64,000 bases of DNA from Caproicibacterium argilliputei. GTDB taxonomy: Bacteria; Bacillota; Clostridia; Oscillospirales; Acutalibacteraceae. Both the position numbers and the translations under genes were made by a program. The notes below the pieces were generated by a model. It saw only the letters and a program-made list of their open reading frames with translations. It was not told the origin of the DNA and made no database searches. Positions within the stretch are counted from its first letter, which is position 1. Every line of letters begins with the position of its first letter. Shown here one piece after another: positions 31,454-39,919 of this stretch. The stretch covers positions 1,860,001 through 1,924,000 of the forward strand of contig NZ_CP135996.1 in assembly GCF_029211325.2 (NCBI RefSeq). Direction: 5' to 3'.

Positions 31454-33085
31454 TTACTGAATTTCCCAGTTTTGAATATTGATAAAAGAACCGTAAACCG
31501 TCGGCTCCGCATTTTCTAACCGCTTGCTGACCGCCCCCAGCGCGCTGATTACATAGGTGTTAATCATGGGCACCTGTTTCTGCACGGTCTGATCAATGGT
31601 TAGGTACTGCTTGGCAATTTCCGCTTTGTCGCTGGTCTGCTGGGTCTGTGCCAGCGCTTTGTCCACAACCGGAGAGCTGAAGTTGGTCCAGCTGCCCGCA
31701 CCGCCGAGCAGCCAGCGCACATCCGGGTACGGGTCTACCGGCGCATAGGTGTACTGCACCGCAAGCAGGTCAAACTTCTGTGAACCTGCCGTAGACATCA
31801 GGGTGGAAAGATCCACGGTATGAATTTCCACATTAATGCCCACTTGGCGCAGTTCCTCCTTAATCACGCTGCTGCCATTGACAAACGTTGTATCGCCGGA
31901 ATTCACATAAAAGGAAAGGGTCTTGCCGCTGCCCCAGTTCGCCTGCCGCAGCAGGGTCTTCGCCTTTTCCGGGTCATACGTCGTAGGTGTCAAAGATTTG
32001 TTATAAAATGGGCTGGCAGAGGTCAGGAAGCCGTCCACAACCTCTCCCTTGCCATTAAGCAGATTTTTCAGCAGCAGGTTCCGGTCAATCGCATACTGAA
32101 TTGCTTGGCGCACGCGCACGTCCGGAATGGTTTTGGTGTTCAAAAACAGTGACTGCGTCGTCACCGGCTTACCGTACTTGGCGGTGACATTGTCCAGCGC
32201 TTCAATGTTGGTGTAGTCCTCCTGCGGAATGGCGGCCATGGTCTGCTGCACAAAGTCGATTTCGCCGGATTTCAGCCCCGCGTAAATCTGACTTGCCGCC
32301 AGAATTTTAATATTCATCTTGCTGATTTTCGGGGCGCCTTTCCAATACTTCTCATTTGCTTTATAAGAAATATAATGATTGGTATCGACAGCGGTTGCAA
32401 TGTACGGGCCGTCCACCACCGTGGGGCTGTTGAACCACGCATACTTGGCAAGCTGTTCCTCCGAAACATTCTGCAAAACGTGCTTGGGTACCGGCATCAT
32501 GTAGCGCGCATAGCTGTTTTCAAAGGTTGTCAGTGCCATGGATTGCTTCATGGTAAACGTCAGCGTTTTGTCATTGAGCACCTTCACACCGGAAACCGAG
32601 GTGGCACCTTTTTTTACAAAGCCGTCCTCGCCGGTGCCCACAAGCGCGCTCATTGACATGGTGGTGTTGGCAATCACCGGACTGCACAGCCGCAGCACCG
32701 TAAACGCCACGTCATCCGCAGTGACCGGCTTGCCATCTGACCAAACCGCATTTTTATTGAGCGCAACAGTAAAGGTTTTGTTGTCTTTGGTTGTGATGGA
32801 GTCCGCAAGCGCACCCTCAAACTCCATTTTGCTGTTCAGCTCCACCAGCGGCAGAAACATCATGGAAGTGGCGTATTTATTGATTTCCGTTGCATCAATC
32901 GTCAACGGATTTAAGGAACTGAGCGAATCGGTTACGCCAATATTGACAATCTGTGAATCGCCGCCCACCGCCGTTTTCTGTCCCGAAGCAGCACCGCCAG
33001 TACCGCAGCCGGCAGAAGCCGCCGCAACTGCCGCTGCCATAAGCGTACAGAGCAGTTGTTTTCCCCATTTTTTCACATTTCTCAT
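31454..33085 (-). CDS. Peptide/nickel ABC transporter substrate-binding lipoprotein (family 5)
   Basis: 543 residues. Signal peptide and lipobox ASAGC give a membrane-anchored binding protein of the SBP_bac_5 fold (KNAVWSDGKPVTADDV and RVRQAIQYAIDRNLLL are hallmarks). With the two ATPases and two permeases downstream it makes a complete importer. Oligopeptides are the likeliest cargo by family; dipeptides, nickel-chelates or other solutes cannot be excluded. Confidence 0.93.
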   Translation of the reverse strand: MRNVKKWGKQLLCTLMAAAVAAASAGCGTGGAASGQKTAVGGDSQIVNIGVTDSLSSLNPLTIDATEINKYATSMMFLPLVELNSKMEFEGALADSITTKDNKTFTVALNKNAVWSDGKPVTADDVAFTVLRLCSPVIANTTMSMSALVGTGEDGFVKKGATSVSGVKVLNDKTLTFTMKQSMALTTFENSYARYMMPVPKHVLQNVSEEQLAKYAWFNSPTVVDGPYIATAVDTNHYISYKANEKYWKGAPKISKMNIKILAASQIYAGLKSGEIDFVQQTMAAIPQEDYTNIEALDNVTAKYGKPVTTQSLFLNTKTIPDVRVRQAIQYAIDRNLLLKNLLNGKGEVVDGFLTSASPFYNKSLTPTTYDPEKAKTLLRQANWGSGKTLSFYVNSGDTTFVNGSSVIKEELRQVGINVEIHTVDLSTLMSTAGSQKFDLLAVQYTYAPVDPYPDVRWLLGGAGSWTNFSSPVVDKALAQTQQTSDKAEIAKQYLTIDQTVQKQVPMINTYVISALGAVSKRLENAEPTVYGSFINIQNWEIQ

Positions 33086-33196
33086 TCAAATACCCCCATT
33101 GCCGTATCCACTATATCTGGTGTCATTTTTCCGCAGGACATCAGATTTTCCACAAATACTGTCTATTTCTGATATGTTTAATCAGGTTTGAAGTTT

Positions 33197-33225
33197 AGTA
33201 TATGTGTTTCGCGCGGATTTGTCAA
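33197..33225 (-). promoter_or_regulatory. Near-consensus sigma-A promoter of the peptide-importer operon
   Basis: TTGACA (33220-33225) and TATACT (33197-33202) on the minus strand are 17 bp apart. This is the best -35/-10 pair in the window and suggests strong expression. Confidence 0.8.
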
Positions 33226-33416
33226 CCTGAACCGCAAAATCCGTGTTTTCCACGGCTTTTTCGCACCGCTTTTTTACAGTTTACCACTTTTTCGGCACTT
33301 TTAAAACAAAAACCTGCAAAAAGCGGCGGCTGCCGATTTTTGCAACCCAAACAGCATTTTTCGCTTCCTATCCCACGCGTTAGAAAAAAATTTTTCAAAA
33401 AAATTCACACCGATGG

Positions 33417-33445
33417 TTGCCTATACCGGTGGTTTTGTATTATCA
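33417..33445 (+). promoter_or_regulatory. Promoter of mscL
   Basis: TTGCCT (33417-33422) and TTATCA (33440-33445) are 17 bp apart; an overlapping TATTAT two bases upstream is an alternative -10. Confidence 0.4.
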
Positions 33446-33476
33446 TGAAAAGAAAAGACACTGGAGGGATCTTTTC

Positions 33477-33905
33477 ATGAAAAAAATGATTGCAGAATTC
33501 CGCGAATTTGCCATGAAAGGCAATGTTATGGATCTTGCTATTGGCGTTGTCCTTGGCGGTGCGTTCAGCACCATCATCAGTTCCTTGGTAAAGGACATCA
33601 TCACACCGCTGCTCAGCATCATTCTGGGGCGCATCAACATCGCAAACCTAAAGTTCACCATCCCGGGATTCTTGGGCTCCTCGCCCATCGTGCTCAGCTA
33701 CGGCAGTTTTTTGCAGGCCATCCTCAACTTTCTGGTAATTGCCTTTGCACTGTTCCTGTGTGTCAAGGCAATCAATCGGGCAAAGGACAAGTTTAGCCGC
33801 AAAGAAGAGGCAGAGGCCGCCGCTGCAGAGGAGGAAACCACAAAGTCAGAGGTGCTGCTGACGGAAATCCGCGACCTGCTCAAAGAGCAGCACACCGAGC
33901 AGTAA
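33477..33905 (+). CDS. mscL: Large-conductance mechanosensitive channel MscL
   Basis: 142 residues: N-terminal amphipathic helix (EFREFAMKGNVMDLAIGVVLG, residues 7-27 approx.), pore helix one with the small-residue face GVVLGGAFS, periplasmic loop, second helix ILNFLVIAFALFLCVKAIN and a charged C-terminal helix. It opens under membrane tension to relieve osmotic downshock. GGAGGG seven nt upstream fixes the ATG at 33477. Confidence 0.97.
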   Translation: MKKMIAEFREFAMKGNVMDLAIGVVLGGAFSTIISSLVKDIITPLLSIILGRINIANLKFTIPGFLGSSPIVLSYGSFLQAILNFLVIAFALFLCVKAINRAKDKFSRKEEAEAAAAEEETTKSEVLLTEIRDLLKEQHTEQ

Positions 33906-33950
33906 GCCGCCCCTCTGTGCGGTGTTTCCGGCAAAAAGCGCCGCCCCATA

Positions 33951-34028
33951 ACAAAAGCCGAAACAGCGTTCCCGATGGAGCCGCTGTTTCGGCTTTTGTT
34001 TCGGCTCTGCCTGCAAAGCAGAGCCGTT
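33951..34028. terminator. Two adjacent hairpins between mscL and the zinc-ribbon gene
   Basis: AAAGCCGAAACAGC pairs with GCTGTTTCGGCTTTT (about 33955-33998), ending the plus-strand mscL transcript. A second stem CGGCTCTGC/GCAGAGCCG (34001-34025) follows and serves the convergent gene. Confidence 0.75.
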
Positions 34029-34042
34029 GCTGGTGCATTGCT

Positions 34043-34495
34043 TTATTCTTTGGGTGTTTCGTCCCGATTCTGTGCATCCTCTTCCGGCGCCGCAGGCTGC
34101 TCCGCCGAAGATTCCTCAGTTTCCTGTACTTCATCCTGTTGCAGTTTCTGACCGCATTTACTGCAGTAAATAGCGCCGACGGGGTTTTCCTGCCCACATT
34201 TTTTGCAGGGGATGCGGCTGCGCTTGGCTGCAAGCTGCTCATTTACAGCATCCAGCTGCTCGTAAAGTTCGTCAATCGCGTCGACACACTCGCCAATCAG
34301 TTCCTCGGAAGAGGCGCCTGTCTTTTTGGAATCATAGGCAATACGGCCAAGAGCCTCAAACCGTTTGCTGATTTCATTGTCCAGGTCTGCCGCATTGATG
34401 CGCAGTTTGGAAATGTCCATAATCTGGCTTGCTTTTTCTCCTACTGCCGAGGCAGCATTCTTTGCGTTGATGACAACATCTTCAAACAGTCCCAT
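34043..34495 (-). CDS. Zinc-ribbon protein with a helical N-terminus
   Basis: 150 residues. The first about 90 residues are helical and likely coiled coil (DLDNEISKRFEALGRIAYD); a zinc ribbon follows (CKKCGQENPVGAIYCSKCGQ, two CxxC pairs), then an acidic, Glu/Pro-rich tail. Proteins of this layout are common and uncharacterised in Clostridia. The ATG at 34495 has AGGAG ten nt upstream; a GTG nine nt earlier sits too close to it. Confidence 0.78.
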   Translation of the reverse strand: MGLFEDVVINAKNAASAVGEKASQIMDISKLRINAADLDNEISKRFEALGRIAYDSKKTGASSEELIGECVDAIDELYEQLDAVNEQLAAKRSRIPCKKCGQENPVGAIYCSKCGQKLQQDEVQETEESSAEQPAAPEEDAQNRDETPKE

Positions 34496-34614
34496 ATCCG
34501 CCACGCTCCTTGTCTGTAAGTATACTCTGGTTTGTTTGGATTATACCATGTTTGCGCATAAACGCGCAAGTAAAAATAGGAATCTTAACTAAATGTTAAT
34601 ACTTCAATCATAAC

Positions 34615-35574
34615 TCAGCTGTAAAGTCCGCCGCCGATAAATTCACGAATAAGCGAGGTGGGCGGCAGAAGGGCAGGGTCCACCGGATGCACCAGCAGCA
34701 GCGCAAACAGCAGCCGGTTCACTTCCTCCGCCACCCAGCCGCTCTGCTCGGTCACGCCGCGCAGAAGCAGCAGCGCCGGATTGCGCAGCACGCCCAGCTC
34801 ATAAGCGTGCAGCGAATTCACCGTGAAGTCTGCCCGATGCTTAAACGGCAGAATGTACCGGCGCTCGCCTTCCATGACAGAATCCCACATCTGCAGGGTT
34901 TGCTCCGGGCTGGTGCTGCGGAAGTTATAATCCCGCACCAGCCGCCGGATCATGCGCACCTCATGCGCGCTGAGCAGCTGCTCCGAACCGTTACTGATAT
35001 CCTGCTTAACGCTGATGTAAATACGAACCACGCCACCGCGCCGCAGCTGCGCCGTCAGTGCTGGATTCAGCGCATGGATACCCTCGATGATGGCAATGCC
35101 GTTCGGACTCAGAGCCAGCCTGCGGGATTCGGCAGCCGGCCGATGCTGCACAAAGTCAAACTGCGGCACCTCGCAGCTGTTTGACTCGGTCAGATCTTTT
35201 AAGCAGCGCTGAATGCAATCTACCCGCAGCGCCTCCAGACATTCAAAGTCATGGCTGCCGTCTTCGCGCAGCGGTGTTTCCTCTTGTGCCCTATAAAAAT
35301 CATCCAGAGAAATCATTTTGGTTTCGTGCCCCAGCTGATTCAGAGCTGCTGAAAGGAAATGCGCCGTGGTGGTTTTTCCGCTGCTGCTCGGCCCTGCCAG
35401 CAGAATCACGCGGCAGTTCTGCCGTAGTGCTTTCTTGGCAATTTCATGAATGCTGTTATGAAACCGCTGGTCTGCACGGGAAACCATCTTGGCAGGCTGC
35501 ACCTGCGCCATGCGGTTCATTTCCTGCAGGTCATTTGGAAAGCGGACAAACTCCGTGTGCTGTGTACTGCTCAT
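34615..35574 (-). CDS. Uridine kinase/phosphoribulokinase-like P-loop kinase
   Basis: 319 residues. P-loop GPSSSGKTT, ISLDDFYR (Asp of the acceptor site), FDFVQHRP and IIEGIHALNP match the uridine kinase family, with an additional about 40 N-terminal and 100 C-terminal residues relative to Udk. The substrate may differ from uridine; the family includes uncharacterised nucleoside kinases fused or related to threonyl-tRNA-synthetase editing modules, which are absent here. The start overlaps hemZ by 44 nt. Confidence 0.85.
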   Translation of the reverse strand: MSSTQHTEFVRFPNDLQEMNRMAQVQPAKMVSRADQRFHNSIHEIAKKALRQNCRVILLAGPSSSGKTTTAHFLSAALNQLGHETKMISLDDFYRAQEETPLREDGSHDFECLEALRVDCIQRCLKDLTESNSCEVPQFDFVQHRPAAESRRLALSPNGIAIIEGIHALNPALTAQLRRGGVVRIYISVKQDISNGSEQLLSAHEVRMIRRLVRDYNFRSTSPEQTLQMWDSVMEGERRYILPFKHRADFTVNSLHAYELGVLRNPALLLLRGVTEQSGWVAEEVNRLLFALLLVHPVDPALLPPTSLIREFIGGGLYS

Positions 35575-37033
35575 AAATCTGCTTCACCTTTTCTTTCCGT
35601 GCCAAAACTTCCCCGTGCCGGGAAATGTACTCATAGGGATACTTGAAGTTATACACGCGCTCCAGCTTGCCGCTGCCGGAGGGGTCGCAGACCTTGCTGC
35701 CCGCACCGGCGCCGCAGGCCAAAATTGTCTGACTTTCGTCCATAATGGCGGCATTGTAAAAACTTTCGTACCCTGGTTTGGCAAACCCTACATTTTCGAG
35801 GCCGCCCAAAATCCGCGTCTGCCGGTACAGGTAATACGGCTGATAGCCGCTGTTCAGCAGCTTTGGCCCGGCATAGTCCAGCATCTGCGCGGCGGTGGCG
35901 CCGCTTGCACGCTGGCGTCCCTCCTGAAAAATCGCAGAGGAACGCTTTAGCGCCAGTGTATGCACGGTAATGCTTTCCGGCTCCAGCGCACACACGCGGT
36001 TCACCGTGTCCGCAAAGGTTTCCGGCGTGTCCAGCGGCAGCCCCGCAATCAAGTCCATGTTCATATCTGCAAAGCCGGCGTCCCGCGCAATTTGGAACGC
36101 ATCCAGAACCTGCTGCACCGTGTGCCTGCGGCCGATGGCTTCGAGCACCCGCTCCTGCATGGTCTGCGGATTGATACTGACGCGCGTCACGCCGCGCCGG
36201 CGCAGACCATCCATTTTTTCCCGCGTCACCGTATCGGGTCTGCCCGCCTCCACGGTAAACTCCAGACACGCGGAAAGGTCAAAGGATGTCTGCACGGTAC
36301 CCAGCACGCGGTCCATCTGCTCCGGCGTTAGCGTGGTGGGTGTGCCGCCGCCCATATATACCGACTGCAGGGTAAGCCCGCAGTCGCGCGCCGTTTTTCC
36401 TGCCGCTTCGATTTCCCGGCAGAGGCACGCAACATATTCGGGAATCATCCCTATGGTTTTTTCCACTGTCATAGAAACAAATGAGCAGTACGCGCAGCGG
36501 CTTGGGCAGAACGGAATCCCGATGTACAGGCTAAACCCCTCGGGACGCTCCCGCTGCAGCAGTTGCCGTTCATTTTCCATGGTCAGCTGTGCCAGGCGGG
36601 TTTTCGCCGCGCTGACATGGTACGCCTGCGAAAACACCTGCCTTGCTTTTTCCGCGCCATACTGCTCTGCCAGGCTGCGCAGAAGCTTGACCGGACGCAC
36701 GCCGGTCAAAATTCCCCAGCGCGGTGTGAAGCCGGTCTGCTGTACCAGAAGACCATACAGCAACTCCGCCAGTTGGCGTTCCGGGCCGGTGTCGCCGTAC
36801 TTTTCCGGCACGTACACTGCCTGTGCGCGGTGTTTCTGTCCGCCGCTGCGCACCCATGCCGTCAGCAGCGTCTGTGCATTTTGCTCTTCTACCCCGGCAA
36901 AAACGAGCAGCGCGTCCGGCTGCTGCGGCAGACTGCCGTCCTCTGACACCTTAATGGGTTCTTCCGGATAAAACAGGCGGCAAAGCTTTTCCAACTCATA
37001 ATGAAACGACCGATCGGTAAGAATCAAATCCAT
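35531..37033 (-). CDS. hemZ: Coproporphyrinogen dehydrogenase HemZ, radical SAM
   Basis: 500 residues. The N-terminal 170 residues are the HemZ-specific region; the radical SAM core has the cluster motif in FCPSRCAYCSF (C-x3-C-x2-C) and HemN-like elements YMGGGTPTTL and NMDLIAGLPLDTPE. Oxygen-independent oxidative decarboxylation of coproporphyrinogen III is the family function, though several HemN-like proteins act in heme handling instead. No other heme genes are adjacent. It begins 2 nt after the MBL-fold gene. Confidence 0.93.
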   Translation of the reverse strand: MDLILTDRSFHYELEKLCRLFYPEEPIKVSEDGSLPQQPDALLVFAGVEEQNAQTLLTAWVRSGGQKHRAQAVYVPEKYGDTGPERQLAELLYGLLVQQTGFTPRWGILTGVRPVKLLRSLAEQYGAEKARQVFSQAYHVSAAKTRLAQLTMENERQLLQRERPEGFSLYIGIPFCPSRCAYCSFVSMTVEKTIGMIPEYVACLCREIEAAGKTARDCGLTLQSVYMGGGTPTTLTPEQMDRVLGTVQTSFDLSACLEFTVEAGRPDTVTREKMDGLRRRGVTRVSINPQTMQERVLEAIGRRHTVQQVLDAFQIARDAGFADMNMDLIAGLPLDTPETFADTVNRVCALEPESITVHTLALKRSSAIFQEGRQRASGATAAQMLDYAGPKLLNSGYQPYYLYRQTRILGGLENVGFAKPGYESFYNAAIMDESQTILACGAGAGSKVCDPSGSGKLERVYNFKYPYEYISRHGEVLARKEKVKQIYEQYTAHGVCPLSK

Positions 37034-37035
37034 AG

Positions 37036-37656
37036 CTATTCTGCTTCCATATAGGGATTGTTTGCCCGCTCCCAGCTTAGTTTGGTTTCAAACTCGTGCC
37101 CGGGCAGCACGCGCCATTCTCCCGGAAGGTCACGCAGGCGTTTGACGGACTTTATAATTTCCTCATAGCTGCCGGTGGGGAAGTCTGTCCGTCCAACGGT
37201 GCCGCACATCAACGTATCGCCGGAAAAAATCGCGTCGCCCGTCAGATAGCAGCAACCGCCGCAGGTATGCCCCGGCGTGTGCAAAACCTGAAGCTGCAGG
37301 CTGCCCAGAGAAATCTCATCGCCGTCGTGCAGCAGCACATCCGGTACAAACGGTTCCACCGGCGCAAGCCCCATGGCACCGCTCAAGTTCAATTCCGGAT
37401 TTTGGGGAAACGCACGGTCTGCCTCGTCCATGTAAATCTTGGCGCCGGTGCTGTCCGCCAACTGCTTCACGCCGGTAATGTGGTCAAAGTGCCCGTGCGT
37501 CAGCAGAATCATCACGACCTTGTGTGTCTGGACGGCATCCGCAAGTTCCGCATTGTAAAATCCGGGGTCAATGACCGCTGTCTGACCGGTTTGTTCATCC
37601 GTCAGCAGGTAACAGTTCGTTGGCAGCGGGCCGCCGGTAATCCGTTCAATCTGCAT
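37036..37656 (-). CDS. MBL-fold metallo-hydrolase, glyoxalase II-like
   Basis: 206 residues. The zinc-binding motif THGHFDHITG, the later histidines in HTPGHTCGG, and GDTLMCGTVGRTDFPTG are those of the YcbL/GloB-like group, which hydrolyse thioesters such as S-lactoylglutathione analogues. It commonly follows relA in Clostridia, as here. The true substrate is unknown. Confidence 0.92.
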   Translation of the reverse strand: MQIERITGGPLPTNCYLLTDEQTGQTAVIDPGFYNAELADAVQTHKVVMILLTHGHFDHITGVKQLADSTGAKIYMDEADRAFPQNPELNLSGAMGLAPVEPFVPDVLLHDGDEISLGSLQLQVLHTPGHTCGGCCYLTGDAIFSGDTLMCGTVGRTDFPTGSYEEIIKSVKRLRDLPGEWRVLPGHEFETKLSWERANNPYMEAE

Positions 37657-37715
37657 TTCGTTCCCTCCTGCAAAAACTCTGTCTTTTTCTTTCTATGCGC
37701 GACGCGGGCGTGCGC

Positions 37716-39902
37716 TTACGTCCGGCGAATGGACGCAACCCCTGGCACAGCTTCCAGCTTACCGATAATGCTGCGCAGATGGGAAAGGCCGTTTACCGTG
37801 ATATTTGCCGAAATCGCCGCGCGCCCGTCTTTCAGTTCCCGTGAATTCAGTGCATGAATAAACAGATGCATACTGAAAAGCTGCTGCGTCACATCCGCAA
37901 GTAAACCAGAGCGGTCTTCCGCCACAATCTCCAGCGTAGTCTGGAACTCCTCCTGCACTTCACCTGCCCAGTGCGCGGCAATCCACCGTTCCGGTTCCAC
38001 CGCAGCAGAGAGCGGATGCGGCACATTGCTGCAGGATTTCTTGTGAATGGAAACCCCGTAGCCGCGGGTGATAAAGCCGATAATCTCATCGCCCGGCAGC
38101 GGGTTGCAGCAGCGAGCAAACTTGACCAGACAATCCTCCATGCCGTCCACAATCACACCGCTGGCGGCTTTGCGCCGCACCTGTGGTTTCGGCACCTCTT
38201 TCGGTGGCTCCGTGTGGTGCGTTTTCAGGTAATCTTCTTTCACACGCGGCATGACTTTCCAAAGCTGAATGCCGCCATAGCCAATCGTGGCATAAACATC
38301 CTCCGGCGTAGTACAATTCTGCTTTGCGCCAAGGTGCAGCAAAAATGCCTGCAACTCCTCCGGTGTCATGGAAATGCCGTTGCGCTTAAACTCGCGCTCA
38401 ACCTCATTCTGACCTTCTGTGATATTTTCCTCTCGTTTTTCTTTTTTAAACCACGTGCGGATTTTATTGCGTGCTTCACTGGTTTTAACGATTTTGAGCC
38501 AGTCGCGGCTGGGGCCGCGGGTCTCCTTGCTGGTGATAATGTCCACAATCTGTCCGGTTTTCAGCTGGGTGGTCAGGGGCACCATGCGCTTGTCCACTTT
38601 GGCACCCACCATGCGGTTGCCGATGGCACTGTGAATCGCATACGCAAAGTCAATCACCGTGCTGCCGGAGGGCAAGTTAATCACATCGCCGCGCGGTGTA
38701 AAGACAAACACTTCGTCCGGTGTGAGGTCAGACTTGATAATATGAATCAAGTCTGTCGCGTCCGCTGAACTGCTCTGATCCTCTAAAATCTGCCGAATCC
38801 ACGTCAGGCGCTTCTCCATGCTGTCGTGGGCAGAGCGGGCATCCGTCATGCCGAGTTTGTACTTCCAGTGCGCCGCGATGCCGTACTCTGCCGTGTGGTG
38901 CATTTCCCAGGTGCGAATCTGAATTTCAAACGGAATGGCGTCCTTGCCGACCACCGTTGTGTGCAGGGACTGGTACATATTCGGCTTCGGCGTGGAAATA
39001 TAGTCCTTAAAGCGGTTCGGCAGCGGACGGAACATATCGTGCACAATACCCAGCACATTGTAGCAGTCGTTGACGGTGTCCACAATTACGCGTACCGCGT
39101 AAATATCGTAAATCTCCTCCATATCCTTGCCCTGAATGAACATCTTTCGATAAATGCCGTTAATGCTCTTGACCCTGCCGGAAATATAAACGTTCGGGAT
39201 GATGCCGGAAATACGATCCTGCAAAAGCTTCTTGGTCTTTTCAATAAAGGCGCTGCGCTCGTCTTTGCGCAGGGCAAGACTGTCTTCAATTTCTTTATAG
39301 GCAAACGGGTCTAAAATCCGTAGGGAGCGGTCTTCCAGTTCCTCTTTGATGGCGCGAATGCCCAGGCGGTGCGCAATCGGCGCGTAAACCTCCATGCTTT
39401 CCAGTGCCTTTTCCCGCTGCTTGGCAGGCGACCAGTACTCTGCCGTACGCATATTGTGCAGGCGGTCCGCCAATTTGATGATGATAACGCGGATATCCTC
39501 GCTCATGGCAATCAGCATCTTGCGAATATTTTCCGCCTGCTGCACCTCGCGGGAGTTGTACGGAATGCGCCCCATCTTTGTAATCTTTGTCACGCCGTCC
39601 ACAAGGTTCGCAATTTCGCTGCCGAAGCTGCGGCGCAGCTCGTCCAGTGTCACCTTCGTGTCTTCGACCACATCATGCAGCAGACCCGCCGCAACGCACT
39701 CGCTGTCCATACCCAGTTCTACCAGAATGCACGCCACTGCCACCGGATGAGAAATGTACGGCAGACCCGAAAGCCGCTTCTGCTCGCCGTGTGCGGAAAG
39801 CGCCAGGTCATATGCCCGCCGAATCAACTCCATCTGGTACGTATGCTCACTTTGCGCAAGCAGCGCTGTCAGTCTGTCAAACGTATTTTCCCCGCTCATC
39901 AT
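37716..39902 (-). CDS. relA: (p)ppGpp synthetase/hydrolase, RelA/SpoT (Rel) type
   Basis: 728 residues in the complete bifunctional order: HD hydrolase (ISHPVAVACILVELG, AGLLHDVVEDT), synthetase (YDIYAVRVIVDTVNDCYNVLG, KPNMYQSLHTTVVG), TGS (VFVFTPRGDVINLPSGSTVIDFAYAIHS in pieces), zinc-finger/CC region and C-terminal ACT. It makes and degrades the stringent-response alarmone. Both active-site motifs are intact. It begins 17 nt after recJ. Confidence 0.97.
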   Translation of the reverse strand: MMSGENTFDRLTALLAQSEHTYQMELIRRAYDLALSAHGEQKRLSGLPYISHPVAVACILVELGMDSECVAAGLLHDVVEDTKVTLDELRRSFGSEIANLVDGVTKITKMGRIPYNSREVQQAENIRKMLIAMSEDIRVIIIKLADRLHNMRTAEYWSPAKQREKALESMEVYAPIAHRLGIRAIKEELEDRSLRILDPFAYKEIEDSLALRKDERSAFIEKTKKLLQDRISGIIPNVYISGRVKSINGIYRKMFIQGKDMEEIYDIYAVRVIVDTVNDCYNVLGIVHDMFRPLPNRFKDYISTPKPNMYQSLHTTVVGKDAIPFEIQIRTWEMHHTAEYGIAAHWKYKLGMTDARSAHDSMEKRLTWIRQILEDQSSSADATDLIHIIKSDLTPDEVFVFTPRGDVINLPSGSTVIDFAYAIHSAIGNRMVGAKVDKRMVPLTTQLKTGQIVDIITSKETRGPSRDWLKIVKTSEARNKIRTWFKKEKREENITEGQNEVEREFKRNGISMTPEELQAFLLHLGAKQNCTTPEDVYATIGYGGIQLWKVMPRVKEDYLKTHHTEPPKEVPKPQVRRKAASGVIVDGMEDCLVKFARCCNPLPGDEIIGFITRGYGVSIHKKSCSNVPHPLSAAVEPERWIAAHWAGEVQEEFQTTLEIVAEDRSGLLADVTQQLFSMHLFIHALNSRELKDGRAAISANITVNGLSHLRSIIGKLEAVPGVASIRRT

Positions 39903-39919
39903 GGTCTTTCACCGCTCCC

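Larger units (their letters stand above)
33086..33476. other. 391-bp divergent control region between the peptide importer and mscL
   Basis: It holds a near-consensus promoter for the importer (33197-33225), a weaker one for mscL (33417-33445) and T-rich spacer. I see no small gene or known riboswitch in it. The importer leader is about 105 nt and contains a short CTGAT/ATCAG hairpin. Confidence 0.5.
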
